Below are positions 1 to 11,382 of a stretch of DNA of 64,000 nt, in pieces; positions within the stretch are counted from its first letter, which is position 1; each line of letters opens with the position of its first letter. The notes below the pieces were generated by a model. It saw nothing but the letters and a program-made list of their open reading frames with translations. It made no database searches and was not told where the DNA came from. The position numbers and the translations under genes were made by a program. Origin of the DNA: Sympetrum striolatum (lineage: Eukaryota; Arthropoda; Insecta; Odonata; Libellulidae); contig OX388341.1 of assembly GCA_947579665.1 (NCBI GenBank), forward strand, positions 6,128,752 through 6,192,751, given 5' to 3'.

Positions 1-773
1 GGGACCTTTTTTTCATTATTTATTTTGATGCACTTCTCGAAATAATAGGAAGTTAGTGCTTAGCCGGAAAGTGTAAGGTAAGAATTGGTTTAAGAAAAAA
101 AAATTCGTAAGACCGTACTATTCCTGGGTTCGATGCCAGAGCACATTAACATTTCTCTCATAAGGAATGTAAGGGAAAAGTATGACTTCGATTGAGGCAG
201 TTGCAGCCAATATATCTGCTTGAATTTTCGCACATAGTTAAAGATTAATATCTTCTATAATGTTGCATAGGAAGTTTTACCAGAAAGACCCGGGTTCGAT
301 GCCGGGCGGTAAATATGTCTCCCGTTTAAAATACATACGAGTAGTATTTCATTATTTTTTTGATGCACTTATCGAAATGATAGGAAGTTCGTGCTTGGCT
401 GGAAGATGTATGGTTAAAACTGGTTTAAGAAAAAAGTTTTCAGAATACCGAACTATTCCTCGGTTCGATGCCAGAGCACATTAAAATTTCTCTCCTAAGA
501 AATATAAGGGAAAAGTAGGACGTCGTTTGAGGCTGTTGCAGCTAATATTTCTGCTCGAATTTTCACACATAGTTAGAGATGGTGATCTTCTATTGTGCTG
601 CATAGTAAGTATCACCAGGAAGACCCGGGTTCGAAGCCGGAGGAATAAATTGCAGCGAATAATCAGAATATTTTTAATGCATTTTTTTTTCCTTTGACGG
701 CCTTCCCGATATGATGCCGACATGAAATTAGTGTTGCCGATCTGCTTGCAGTATGCAAGCTACATTTTACTCG
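1..773 (+). mobile_element. E1: beta element, 5' part outside window
   Basis: The 3' part of a beta-type element, cut by the window edge. It has four B-box-like sites, near 129, 291, 463 and 629, in X-Y-X-Y order (GCCAGAGCAC alternating with GCCGGGCGG or a relative). It ends with the conserved hairpin and CTCG at 770-773. A 14-bp TA spacer follows, then E2 in the opposite orientation. Confidence 0.75.
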
Positions 774-840
774 TATATATATATATACGAGTAAAATGTA
801 GCTTGCATACTGCAAGTAGATCGACAACACTAATTTCATA
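722..840. repeat. Tail-to-tail inverted repeat E1/E2
   Basis: The 3' ends of E1 and E2 face each other across about 10 bp of TA. The arms are about 54 nt and nearly perfect, so this could extrude as a long hairpin or cruciform. Each arm also contains its own 17-nt hairpin. Confidence 0.85.
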
Positions 841-1861
841 TCGGCATTATATCGGGACGGTCCTCAAAAGAAAAAAAAAGGATTTAATTTTTTCTTAAAA
901 TTCGCTGAAATGTCATCGTCTGGCATCGAACCCGGGTCTTACTGAAAACCTACTATGAAAAACAATAGAAGATCACCATCTCTAACTATGTGTGAAAATT
1001 CAAGCAGAAATATTGGCTACAACTGCCTCAAAAGACGCTCTAATGTTCACGATTATAAATGGCTCTCGGGACTCGAACCAAGGACGATCTTGGAAATTAA
1101 AAAAATGTTTCTGAAATTTATTATTGATCTCAATCTATGTGCCAAATTTTTAAGTTTCTATATTATTGGGAAAGGTTTCAAAATAATTCCTAAAATTCGG
1201 ATCAACTTCTGATTGCAGAGACACCTGGTGTCGAACCCAGGACACATTGATAGCTATGAATGCATAGTTTGATTTGTTTAGACTGGTTCTTCCATTATGC
1301 TAAGTTTTAAGTCGATAGCATGCAGGGAAGTACCTTAAACTTGTTTCCGTTATCTCCATAAGAAATGCATTGAGGAATGTAAATGGCCCTCTGGGATCGA
1401 ACCAAGGAACATCAGGGAAAACATAAAAATCGATTATGAAATATATTTATGATATCTAACCCCATGACGAATTTCAGTGTTCCATGCCATCGGGAAAGGG
1501 TCCAAAAAAAATCTTAAAAATCGCCACAATACATTTTAAACGGCAGATTTTTGCATCGACCTAGCATCGAACCCAGGTTATTTTCCGTAAAACTCATTTA
1601 TGTTTTCGATAGATCATGACCATATATAAAGGCTTCTAGAGTTTCGATTCTCTACCTATCCGGGAAGTATTTTTTTTTAAATCCCGAAAATCAAAGCAAT
1701 GCATTTAACGGGAAAAATCGGGACTTTGGAGCCCCCTGGAATCGAACCCATGACACTGAGGATCAAAATCGCAATTTTTCTGGAGGTTAAACGTTATGGC
1801 CAATATGTCGTAAAAATTTCAGCTCAATCACTCTTGTGGTTTAGGCTGTGAGTTTGTATCC
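788..1861 (-). mobile_element. E2: alpha element, L1 start
   Basis: Full alpha body with six sites reading TCGAACC on the plus strand near 926, 1073, 1231, 1397, 1567 and 1742. Spacing falls from about 175 bp at the 5' end to 147 bp at the 3' end, as in other alpha copies. The outer base pair of its 3' hairpin is lost (GCAAGT). The following spacer (1862-1882) is TA-rich and leads into the 5' terminus of E3. Confidence 0.8.
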
Positions 1862-1882
1862 TCTCTATATATATATATATCA

Positions 1883-3042
1883 TCTATTATATATAGATGC
1901 TTCTCCGGATTCATTCATATATATACCTATATAGATAGATAGGATACAAATTCACAGCCTAAACTACAAGCGTCATTGATCTGAAATTTTTATGACATAT
2001 TGGCCATAACGTGAAACCCCCAGGAAAAAAGAGACTTTGATCCTCAGTGTCATAGGTTCGATTCCAGAGGGCCCCAAAGTCCCGATTTTTCCCGTTTGAA
2101 TGCATTGCCGTGATTTTCGGGAATTAAAAAAAAATACTTTCCGGATAGGTAGAGAAGTAAAACTCAAGGTGCCTATATTTATGGTCTTGGACTTTCGAAA
2201 ACATCAATGACTTTTACAAAAGTTATCCTGGGTTCGATGCTAGGACGATGCAAAGATCTGCCCTTTAAAATACATGGGAGCCGTTTTTCATTATTTTTTT
2301 AGATGCACTTATCGAAATGATAGGATGTTCGTGCTTGGCTGGAAGATGTATGGTACGAATAAGTTTTAGAAAAAAATTTTCAGAAGACCGTACTGTTCCT
2401 GGGTTCGAAGCCAGAGCACATTAACGTTTCTCTCATAAGGAATATAAAGGAAAAGTAGGACGTCATTTGAGGCAGTTGTAACCAATATTTCTGCTTGAAT
2501 TTGCATACGCAGTTAGAGATGGTGTTTTTCTGTTGTGCTGCATAGAAAGTATTGCCTGAAAGACCCGGGTTCGATGCCGGGCGGTAAAAATATCCCCCAT
2601 ATATAATACTATGGGGTATCTTTTCATAATTTTTTTATGCATTTATCGATATGTAAGGGAGCTCTTGCTTAGATGGAAGATGTATATTAACACTTTGTTT
2701 AAGAAAAAAAATAGATAAGACCATGCTGTTCTTGGGTTCGATGCCAGAGCACATTATAATTTCTCAAATAAGGAGTGTATGTGAATAGTAGGACGTCGTT
2801 TGAGGTAGTTGCACCTAATAGTTTTGCTTGAATTTTCACACATAGTTTTATATGGTAATCTTCTATTTTGCTGCATAGTAAGTACACCAGGAAGACCGGG
2901 GTTCGCTGCCAGGCGATTAAATTGCAGCGAATTCTACGAATATTTTGAATTTTTTTTTTCTTTTGATGTCCGTCCCGATATGATGCCGATATGAAATTAG
3001 TGTTGTCGATCTGCTTGCAGTATGCAAGCAACATTTTACTCG
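1883..3042 (+). mobile_element. E3: complete beta element, L1 start
   Basis: Complete TC..CTCG element of about 1,160 bp. The 5' terminus TCTATTATATATAGATGC starts after an A, the body starts with GGATACAAA at 1942, and CTCG is followed by T. Six B-box-like sites are present. The last box is TTCGCTGCC instead of TTCGANNCC, a change shared by most L1 beta copies. The next spacer, 3043-3155, holds one inverted and one truncated forward 5' terminus back to back. Confidence 0.82.
2055..2910 (+). promoter_or_regulatory. Six B-box / T-arm sites of a beta element (E3)
   Basis: Sites start near 2055, 2231, 2402, 2568, 2735 and 2900, spaced 176, 171, 166, 167 and 165 bp. Each fits or nearly fits GGTTCGANNCC, the TFIIIC-bound internal promoter box of tRNA genes. 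The fourth has a perfect CCCGG/CCGGG stem around an 8-nt loop. The sequence match is seen directly. Binding is inferred. Confidence 0.6.
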
Positions 3043-3155
3043 TATATATATATGGATACATGAATGAATCCGGAGAAGCATCTATATATAATAGATAGAT
3101 GCTTCTCCGGATTCATTCATATATATAGCTATATAGCTATATAGGTATATAGATA

Positions 3156-4259
3156 GGATACAAATTCACAGTCTAAACCACAAGCGTCATTGACTTGAAA
3201 TTTTTATGACATATTGGCCAAAACTTGAAACCCCCAGGAAAAAAGCGACTATGATCCTCAGTGTCATAGGTTCGATTCCAGAGGGCCCCAAAGTCCCGAT
3301 TTTTCCCGTTTGAATGCATTGCCGTGATTTTCGGGAATTTTTAAAAAATACTTTCCGGATAGGTAGAGATTTAAAACTCAAGGTGCCTATATTTATGGTC
3401 TTGGAGTTTCGAAAACATCAATGACTTTCACAAAAAGTATCCTGGGTTCGATGCTAGGACGATGCAAAGATCTGCCATTTAAAATACATGGGAGCCGTTT
3501 TTCATTATTTTTTTAGATGCACTTATCGAAATGATAGGATGTTCGTGCTTGGCTGGAAGATGTATGGTACGAATAAGTTTTAGAAAAAAATTTTCATAAG
3601 ACCATACTATTCCTTGGTTCGAAGCCAGAGCACAATAACGTTTCTCTCATAAGGAATATAAAGGAAAAGTAGGACGTCATTTGAGGCAGTTGTAACCAAT
3701 ATTTCTGCTTGAATTTGCATACGCGGTTAGAGATGGTGTTTTTCTGTTGTGCTGCATAGTAAGTATTGCCTGAAATACCCGGGTTCGATGCCGGGCGGTA
3801 AAAATATCCCCCATATATAATACTATGGGGTATCTTTTCATAATTTTTTTATTCATTTATCGATATGTAAGGGAGCTCTTGCTTAGATGGAAGATGTATA
3901 TTAACACTTTGTTTAAGAAAAAAAATAGATAAGACCATGCTGTTCCTGGGTTCGATGCCAGAGCACATTATAATTTCTCACATAAGGAGTGTATGTGAAA
4001 AGTAGGACATCGTTTGTGGTAGTTGCACCTAATAGTTTTGCTTGAATTTTCACACATAGTTTGATATGGTTATCTTCTGTTTTGCTGCATAGTAAGTACA
4101 CTAGGAAGACCGGGGTTCGCTGCCAGGCGATTACATTGCAGCGAATTCTACGAATATTTTGAATCCATTTTTTTTTCTTTTGATGTCCGTCCCGATATGA
4201 TGCCGATATGAAATTAGTGTTGTCGATCTGCTTGCAGTATGCAAGCTTCATTTTACTCG
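3156..4259 (+). mobile_element. E4: beta element, L1 start
   Basis: Close sister of E3 in direct orientation, with six monomers in the same order. The fourth box context is TACCCGGGTTCGATGCCGGG. Its 5' terminus is truncated and abuts an inverted copy of the same terminus near 3061-3120. It ends tail to tail with E5. Confidence 0.78.
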
Positions 4260-4325
4260 TATATATATATATACGAGTAAAATGTAGCTTGCATACTGCA
4301 AGCAGATCGACAACAATAATGTCAT
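4208..4325. repeat. Tail-to-tail inverted repeat E4/E5
   Basis: Two 3' ends face each other across about 12 bp of TA. The arms are about 54 nt with few mismatches, including GCTTCATTTT in E4 against AAAATGTAGC in E5. Confidence 0.85.
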
Positions 4326-5350
4326 GTCGGCATCATATCGGGACGGCCCTCAAAAGAAAAAAAAAGGTATTGAAAATATTCTTAAAATTCCCTGCAATTT
4401 AATCGTCTGGCATCGAACCAGGGTCTTCCTGGTAAGCTTACTATGCAGCACAACAGAAAATCACCATCTCTTACTATGTGTAAAAATTCAAGCAGAAATA
4501 TTGGCTACAACTGCCTCAAACGACGTTCTACTTTTCAGGAATGTAAATGGCTCTCTGGATTCGAACCAAGGACGATCCTTGAAATCTAAAACATGTTCAT
4601 GAAAGTTATTTATAATCTCTATCTATTTGCCGAATTTAAAGTTTCTATATTATTGGGATAGGGCTCAAAATAATTATTAAAAATCGGATCAACTACTGAT
4701 ATAAGAGACGCCTGGTGTCGAACCCAGCAAATATATTTACGCTGTGAATGCACAGTATGATTTTAAAGGACTTGATCTTATTTTGTGCAAAGTTTGAAAT
4801 CGATATCATGCCGGGAAGTACCTAAAATTTGTCTCCGTTATCTCCATAAGAAATACATTGAGGAATGTAAATGGCCCTCTGGGATCGAACCAAGGACCAT
4901 CAGCGAATACAAAAAATTTTATTATGAAATAAATTTATGATCTCCAACCTCATGCCGAATTTCAAGTATCCATGCCATCGGGAAAGGGTCCAAAAAAAAT
5001 CATAAAAATCGCCACAATGCATTTTCAACGGCCGATTTTTGCCTCGACCTAGCATCGAACTTAGGATATTTTCCGTAAAACTCATTTATGATTTCGATAG
5101 ATCATTACCATCTATATAGGCTCCTTGAGTTTTATTTCTCTACCTATCCGGAAAGTATTTGTTTTTAATTCCCGAAAATCAAAGCAATGCATTTAAATGG
5201 GAAAAATCGGGACTTTGGGGCCCTCTGGAATCGAACCCATGACACTGAGGTTCAAAATCACAATTTTTCTGGCGGTTGTACGTTATGGCCAATACGTGGT
5301 AAAAATTTCGAGTCAATGACGCCAGTAGTTTAGCCTGTGAATTAGTATCC
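4274..5350 (-). mobile_element. E5: alpha element, L1 start
   Basis: Six-monomer alpha body. Beyond its GGATAC start (GTATCC at 5345-5350) lie three TATCTGGG repeats, then a 5' terminus with correct polarity that is shortened before its final TC. The spacer 5351-5415 holds only this. Confidence 0.78.
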
Positions 5351-5415
5351 TATCTGGGTATCTGGGTATCTGGGTATATCATGAATGAATCCGGAGAAGC
5401 ATCTATATATATCTA

Positions 5416-6542
5416 CGAGTAAAATGTTGCTTGCATACTGCAAGCAGATCGACAACATTAATTTCATATCGGCATTATATCGGGACGGTCCTCAAAAGAA
5501 AAAAAAAAGGATTTAATTTTTTCTTAAAATTCGCTGAAATTTCATCGTCTGGCATCGAACCCGGGTCTTACTGGTAAACCTACTATGAAACACAATAGAA
5601 GATCACCATCTCTAACTATGTGTGAAAATTCGAACAGAAATATTGGCTACAACTGCCTCAAAAGACGTTCTAATTTTCACGATTGTAAATGGCTCTCGGG
5701 ACTCGAACCAAGGACGATCTTGGAAATCTAAAAAATGTTTCTGAAAGTTATTTATGATCTCTATCTATATGCAGAATTTCAAGTTTCTATATTATTGGGA
5801 AAGGTTTCAAAATAATTCCTAAAAGTCGGATCAACTTCTGATTGCAGAGACACCTGGTGTCGAACCCAGGACATATTGTAAGCTGTGAATACACAGTTTG
5901 ATTTATAAAGACTTGCTCTTTTATCATGCAAAGTTTGAAGTCGATAGAATGCCGGGAGGTACCTAAATTTTGTTTCCGTTATCTCCGTAAGAAATGCATT
6001 GAGAAGTGCAAATGGCCCTCTGGGATCGAACCAAGGACCATCAGCGAGTTCTAAAATTTTATTATAAAACATATTTATAAGATGTATCCACGTGCCAAGT
6101 TTCAAGTTTCCAAGTCATCTGTAAGTAATTAAAAAAAATCTTAAAGATCGCTATGTAAATTAAACGGGAGAATATTTGCCCTAGCCTAGCATCGAACCAA
6201 GGATAATCTTTGTAGATGTCTTTGTGGTTTCCTTTAGATATACACGGCATCTAGCGATCCCTCGAATTTCAACTCTCTCCTTTTCCGGGAAGTGCCTCAA
6301 AAAAATTTTCGAAAATCCCCGCCATGTAATCTTATGGGGAAAATCGCGACTTTGGGGCCTTCTGGAATCGAACCCATGACACCGAGGTTCAAAGTCGGCT
6401 TTTTCCTGGAGGTTACACGTCATGGCCATAACGACGTAAAAATTTCAAGTCGGTGGCACTTGTGGAACATGGTTAGAATTTTGATCCCCTATGAATGTAT
6501 ATATATATAGGTATATCCGGAGAAGCGTCTATATATAATAGA
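5416..6542 (-). mobile_element. E6: complete alpha element, L2 start
   Basis: Complete TC..CTCG element of about 1,127 bp with the L2 body start (GGGGATCAAAA, reverse strand near 6477-6489) and the matching short 5' terminus (AGACGCTTCTCCGGATATAC type). The flanks fit insertion between A and T. Confidence 0.8.
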
Positions 6543-7673
6543 TTATATTATATAGATGCTTCTCCGGATTCATTCATGTATCCATATATATATATAGCGA
6601 GGATACAAATTCACAGGCTAAACCACAATCGTCATTGACCTGAAATTTTTACGACATATTGGCCATAACGTGCAACCTCCAGAAAAATTGTGATTTTGAA
6701 TCTCAGTGTCATGGGTTCGATTCCAGAGGGCCCCAAAGTCCCGATTTTCCCGTTTAAATGCATAACCGTGATTTTCGGGAATTTTTAAAAAATACTTTTC
6801 GGATAGGTAGAGAATCAAAACTCATGGAGCCTATATATATGGTCAAGATCTATCGAAAACATAAATGAGTTTCACGGAAAATATCCTGGGTTCGATGCTA
6901 GGTCGAGGAAAAAATCGGCAGTTTAAAATGCATTGTGGCGATTTTTAAGATTTTTTTTGGACCTCTTTCCGAATGCATGGAAACTTGAAATTTGGCATGG
7001 GGTTAGAAATCATAAATATATTTCATAATCAAATTTTAAATATTTGCTGATGGTCCTTGGTTCGATCCCAGATGACCATTTGCACTCCACAATGCGATTC
7101 TTATGGGGATAACGGAAACACATTTTAGGTAGTTCCCGGAATGATATCAACTTCAAACTTTGTATGAAATTAGATCAAGTCCTACCAAGTCATTTTGGGC
7201 AGTTACAGCTTTCAATACGTCCAAGTTTCGACACCATGCGTCTCTACAATCAGTCACTGATCCGATTTTTAAGAATTATTTTGAACCCCTTCCCAATAAT
7301 ATTAAAACTTGAAATTTGGCATATATATAGAACTTATAGATACATTTTGAAAACATATTTTATTTTTCCTAGATCGTCCTTGGTTCGAATCCAGAGAGCT
7401 ATTAACATTCGTGAAAAGTAGGTCTTCGTTTGAGGCAGTTGCAGCCAATATTTCTGCTTGAATTTTCACACGTATTCTGAAAAGATGATCTTCTGATGTG
7501 CTGCATAGTAATTTTACCAAAAAGACCTGGGTTCGATGCCAGACGATTAAATCGAAGCTAATTTTAAGAATATTTTCAATCCTTTTTTTCCTTTCCGGGA
7601 CCGTCCCGATATAATGCCGTTATGAAATTATTGTTGTCGATTTGCTTGCAGTATGCAAGCTACATTTTACTCG
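6543..7673 (+). mobile_element. E7: alpha element, L1 start, altered 5' terminus
   Basis: Head to head with E6. The 5' terminus is present but begins TTATATTATATAGATGC instead of TCTATT. The section from GATGC through to the GGATAC start at 6601 resembles that of E58, so the two are close relatives. The fourth box is degenerate (AGTTTCGACACC, near 7227). No fuller structure is visible in the spacer. Confidence 0.75.
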
Positions 7674-7733
7674 TAATAGATATGGATACATGAATGAATC
7701 CGGAGAAGCATCTATATATAATAGATATAGAGA

Positions 7734-8811
7734 GGATACAAACTCACAGCCTAAACCACAAGAGTGATTGAGCTAAAATTTTTATGGCGTATTGGCCATA
7801 ACGTGTAACCACCAGAAAAATTGCGATTTTGAACCTCAGTGTCATGGGTTCGATTCCAGAGGGCCCCAAAGTCCCGATTTTTCCCGTTTAAATGCATTGC
7901 TTTGATTTTCGGGAATTAAAAAAAAATACTTCCCGTATAGGTAGAGAATTAAAACTCAAGGAGCCTATATATATGAACATGATCTATCGAAAACATAAAT
8001 TGGTTTAACGAAAAATATCCTAGGTTCGATGCTAGGTCGGGGCAAAAATCGCCCGTTTAAAATGCGTTGTGGCAATTTTTAAGATTTTCTTTGCACCCTT
8101 TCCGAATGCATGGAAACATGAAATTTGGCATGGGGTTAGAAATCATAAAATATATATCATAATACAATTTTACGTATTCGCTGAGGGTCCTTGGTTCGAT
8201 CACAGAGGGCCATTTGCACTCTACAATGCATTTCTTACGGGGATAACGGTAACACATTTTAGGTACTTCCCGGGATGATATCGAATTCAAACTTTGCATA
8301 AAATAAGATCAAGTTCGTAAAAATCTAACTGTGCATTCACATCTACCAGTGTGTCCTGGGATCGACACCAGGCGTCTCTACAATCAGTAACTGATCCGAT
8401 TTTCAATAATAATTTTGATCCCTTTCCCAACAATATAGAAACTTGAAATTCGGCATGTAGTTAGATATCATAGATACAATTCAAAATCATGTTTTAGATT
8501 TCCAAGATCGTCCTTGGTTCGAATCCAGAGAGGCACTTACATTCGTGAAAATTAGAACGTCTTTTGAGGCAATTTTATCCAATATTTCTGCTTGAATTTT
8601 CACACATAGTTAGAGATGTTGATCTTCTATTGTGCTGCATAGTAAGTCCACCAGTAAGACCCGGGGTTCGATGCCAGACGATAAAATTTCAGCGAATTTT
8701 AAGAAAAATTTCAATCCTTTTTGTTTTTCTTTTGAGGACCGTCCCAATATAATGCCAATATGAAATTAGTATTGCCGATCTGCTTGCAGTATGCAAGCTA
8801 CATTTTACTCG
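7734..8811 (+). mobile_element. E8: alpha element, L1 (GAGA) start
   Basis: Full six-monomer alpha body. The spacer 7674-7733 holds the 5' terminus in inverted orientation (GAATCCGGAGAAGCATC then AATAGAT), followed by ATAGAGAGGATAC. The body therefore lacks a correctly oriented TC end. Confidence 0.76.
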
Positions 8812-8872
8812 TATATATATAAGTATATCCGTAGAAGCGTCTATATATAATAGATATATATATATATAGAGA

Positions 8873-9946
8873 GGATACAAAGTCACAGGCTAAACCACTA
8901 GCGCCAATGGCTTGAAATTTTTGCGACATATTGGCCATAACGTATAACCTCCAGAAAAATTGCGATTTTGAACCTCAGTGTCATGGGTTCGATTCCAGAG
9001 GGCCCCAAAGTCCCGATTTTTCCCGTTTAAATGCATTGCTTTGATTTTCGGGTATTAAAAAAAAATACTTTCCGGTAAGGTAGAGAATCAAAACTCAAGG
9101 AGCCTATATATATGAGTATGATCTATCGAAAACATAAATGAGTTTTACGGAAAATATCCTGGGTTCGATGCTAGGTCGGGGCAAAAATCGGCCGTTTAAA
9201 ATGCATTGTGGTGATTTTTATGATTTTTTTTGGACCTCTTTCCGAATGCATAGAAACTTGAAATTTGGCATGGGGTTAGAAATCATAAAAATATTTCATA
9301 ATCAATTTTTTTGTATTCGCTTATGGTCCTTGGTTCGATCCCAGAGGGCCATTTGCACTCCACAATGCATTTCTTATGGGGATAACGGAAACACATTTTA
9401 GGCACTTCATGGCAAGTTGTTGACTTCAAACTTTGCATTTAATAAGATCAGGTCAAACCAAGTCATAGCGTGTTTTCACAGCTGCCAGTAGGTCCTGGGT
9501 TCGACACCAGGGGTCTCTACAATCAGTAAATGATTCAATTTTTAGGAACTATTTTGAATCCTTTCTCAATAATATAGAAACTTCAAATTCGGCATATAGA
9601 TAGAGATCATAAATAACTTTCAGAAACATGTTTTAGATTTCCAAGATCGTCCTTGGTTCGAATCCAGCGAGCCATTTAAATGCGTGAAAATTAGAACGTC
9701 TTTTGAGGCAGTTGTAGCCCATATTTCTGCTTGAATTTTCACAGATAGTTAGAGATGATGATGTTCTATTGTGTTTCATAGTAGGTTCACCAGTAAGACC
9801 TGGATTCAATGCCAAACGATGGAATTTCAGCAAATTTTAAGAAAAATTTCAATCCTTTTTTTTCTTTTGATGGCCGTCCCGATATGATGCCGACATGAAA
9901 ATAGTGTTGTCGATCTGCTTGCAGTATGCAAGCAACATTTTACTCG
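8873..9946 (+). mobile_element. E9: alpha element, L1 (GAGA) start
   Basis: Full alpha body. The spacer 8812-8872 has an inverted short (AAGCGTCT) 5' terminus. The last box is degenerate near 9801 (GGATTCAATGCC), so this copy may have lost that site. The spacer 9947-9974 is CTATATAGATAGATAGATA-like with no terminus. Confidence 0.76.
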
Positions 9947-9974
9947 TATACCTATATAGATAGATAGATAGATA

Positions 9975-11051
9975 GGATACAAATTCACAGCCTAAACTAC
10001 AAGCGTCATTGATCTGAAATTTTTATGATATATTGGCCATAACGTGAAACTCCCAGGAAAAAAGCGACTTTGATCCTCAGTGTCATGGGTTCGATTCCAG
10101 AGGGCCCCAAAGTCCCGATTTTTCCCGTTTAAATGCATTGCTTTGATTTTCGGGATTTTTTAAAAAATACTTCCCTTATAGGTAGAGAATCGAAACTCAA
10201 GGAGCCTTTATATATGGTCATGATCCATCGAAAACATAAATGAGTTTTACGAAAAATATCCAAAGTTCGATGCTAGGTCGGGGCAAAAATCGGCCGTTTA
10301 AAATGCATTGTGGCGATTTTTAAGATTTTTTTTGGACCCTTTCCCGATGGCATGGAAACTTGAAATTCGGCATGGGGTTGGATATCATAGCTTTATTTCA
10401 TAATCAAATTTTACATATTCGCTGTCGGTCCTTGGTTCGATCCCAGAGAGCCATTTACATTCGTCAATGCATTTCTTATGGAGATAACAGAAAAAGGTTT
10501 TAGGTACTTCCCGGCATGATATTGACTTCAAACTTTGTATGAAATAAGATTAAGTCCTAATAAGTCATACAGTGCAATCACAGCTACCAATATTTCCTGC
10601 GTTCGACACCAGGCGTCTCTACAATCAGTAAATTAGCCGATTTTTAAGAATTCATTTAAACCCCTTCCCAATAATGTTAAAACATGAAATTAGGTATATA
10701 GATAGAGAACATAGATAGATTTCAAAAAAATGTTTTAAATTTCCTAGATCGTCCTTGGTTTGAATCCAGAGAGCCATTTACATTATTAAAAAGTAGAAAG
10801 TAGTTTGAGGCAGTTGTAGCCAATATTTTTGGTTGAATTTTCACACATAGTTAGAGATGGTGATATTCTATTGTGCTGCATAGTAAGTTCACCAGTAAGA
10901 CAAGGGTTCGATGCCAGACGATGAAATTGCAGCAAATTTTAAGAATATTTTCAAATCTTTTTTTTTTCCTTTCCGGGAACGTCCTGATATGATGCCGATA
11001 TAAAATTAGTGTTGTCGATCTGCTTGCAGTATGCAAGCTACATTTTACTCG
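9975..11051 (+). mobile_element. E10: alpha element, L1 start
   Basis: Alpha body with six boxes. Two have changes around the core (CAAAGTTCGATGC near 10264, CTGCGTTCGACACC near 10588). The 3' end faces the deleted element E11 across a 10-bp TA spacer. Confidence 0.77.
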
Positions 11052-11113
11052 TATATATATACGAGTAAAATGTTGCTTGCATACTGCAAGCAGATCGACA
11101 ACACTATTTTCAT
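11001..11113. repeat. Tail-to-tail inverted repeat E10/E11
   Basis: The 3' ends face each other across about 10 bp of TA, with arms of about 52 nt. E11 is so short that nearly half its length lies in this palindrome. Confidence 0.85.
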
Positions 11114-11255
11114 GTCGGCATCATATCGGGACGGCCTCAAAAGAAAAAAATGGATTGAAATTTTTCTTTTTTCCTGGGGTTTTCACGTTATGGCCAATAC
11201 GTGGTAAAAATTTCGAGTCAATGACGCCAGTAGTTTAGCCTGTGAATTAGTATCC
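11062..11255 (-). mobile_element. E11: 194-bp internal-deletion derivative
   Basis: Has the intact 3' end (CTCG, hairpin and about 90 bp) and the intact L1 body start (GTATCC at 11250-11255, with the subterminal TTATGGCCAATACGTGG block), but no B-box monomer. The junction lies in a T-rich run at about 11161-11171, which suggests microhomology joining. Beyond it are two TATCTGGG-like repeats and a 5' terminus of correct polarity that runs into a long TA tract. This is a MITE-like minimal form of the family. Confidence 0.8.
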
Positions 11256-11300
11256 TATCTGGGTATCTGGGTATATCATGAATGAATCCGGAGAAGCATC

Positions 11301-11309
<9 letters not shown>

Positions 11310-11378
<69 letters not shown>
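11310..11378. repeat. Long (TA)n tract
   Basis: About 69 bp of almost pure TA between the 5' terminus of E11 and the 3' end of E12. It is the longest TA run in the window. Confidence 0.95.

Positions 11379-11381
<3 letters not shown>

Positions 11382-11382
<1 letters not shown>

Noticed and set aside
786..1861. Terminal-inverted-repeat DNA transposon or MITE with TA target duplication
   Set aside because: The two ends are unrelated in sequence, and the E58 filled/empty comparison allows at most 1 nt of duplication. Neighbouring elements only look inverted because their 3' ends face each other. Slippage in TA keeps a small doubt.
2702..2712. Poly-A/poly-T runs as polyadenylation or retrotransposon tails
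   Set aside because: They occur at fixed places inside monomers (unit 1, unit 2 and near the 3' end) in both families and are not at element ends.
5351..5380. TATCTGGG repeats as telomere-like sequence
   Set aside because: Only two or three copies, always next to certain L1 starts (E5, E11, E13, E47). They are a local microsatellite variant of the spacer.
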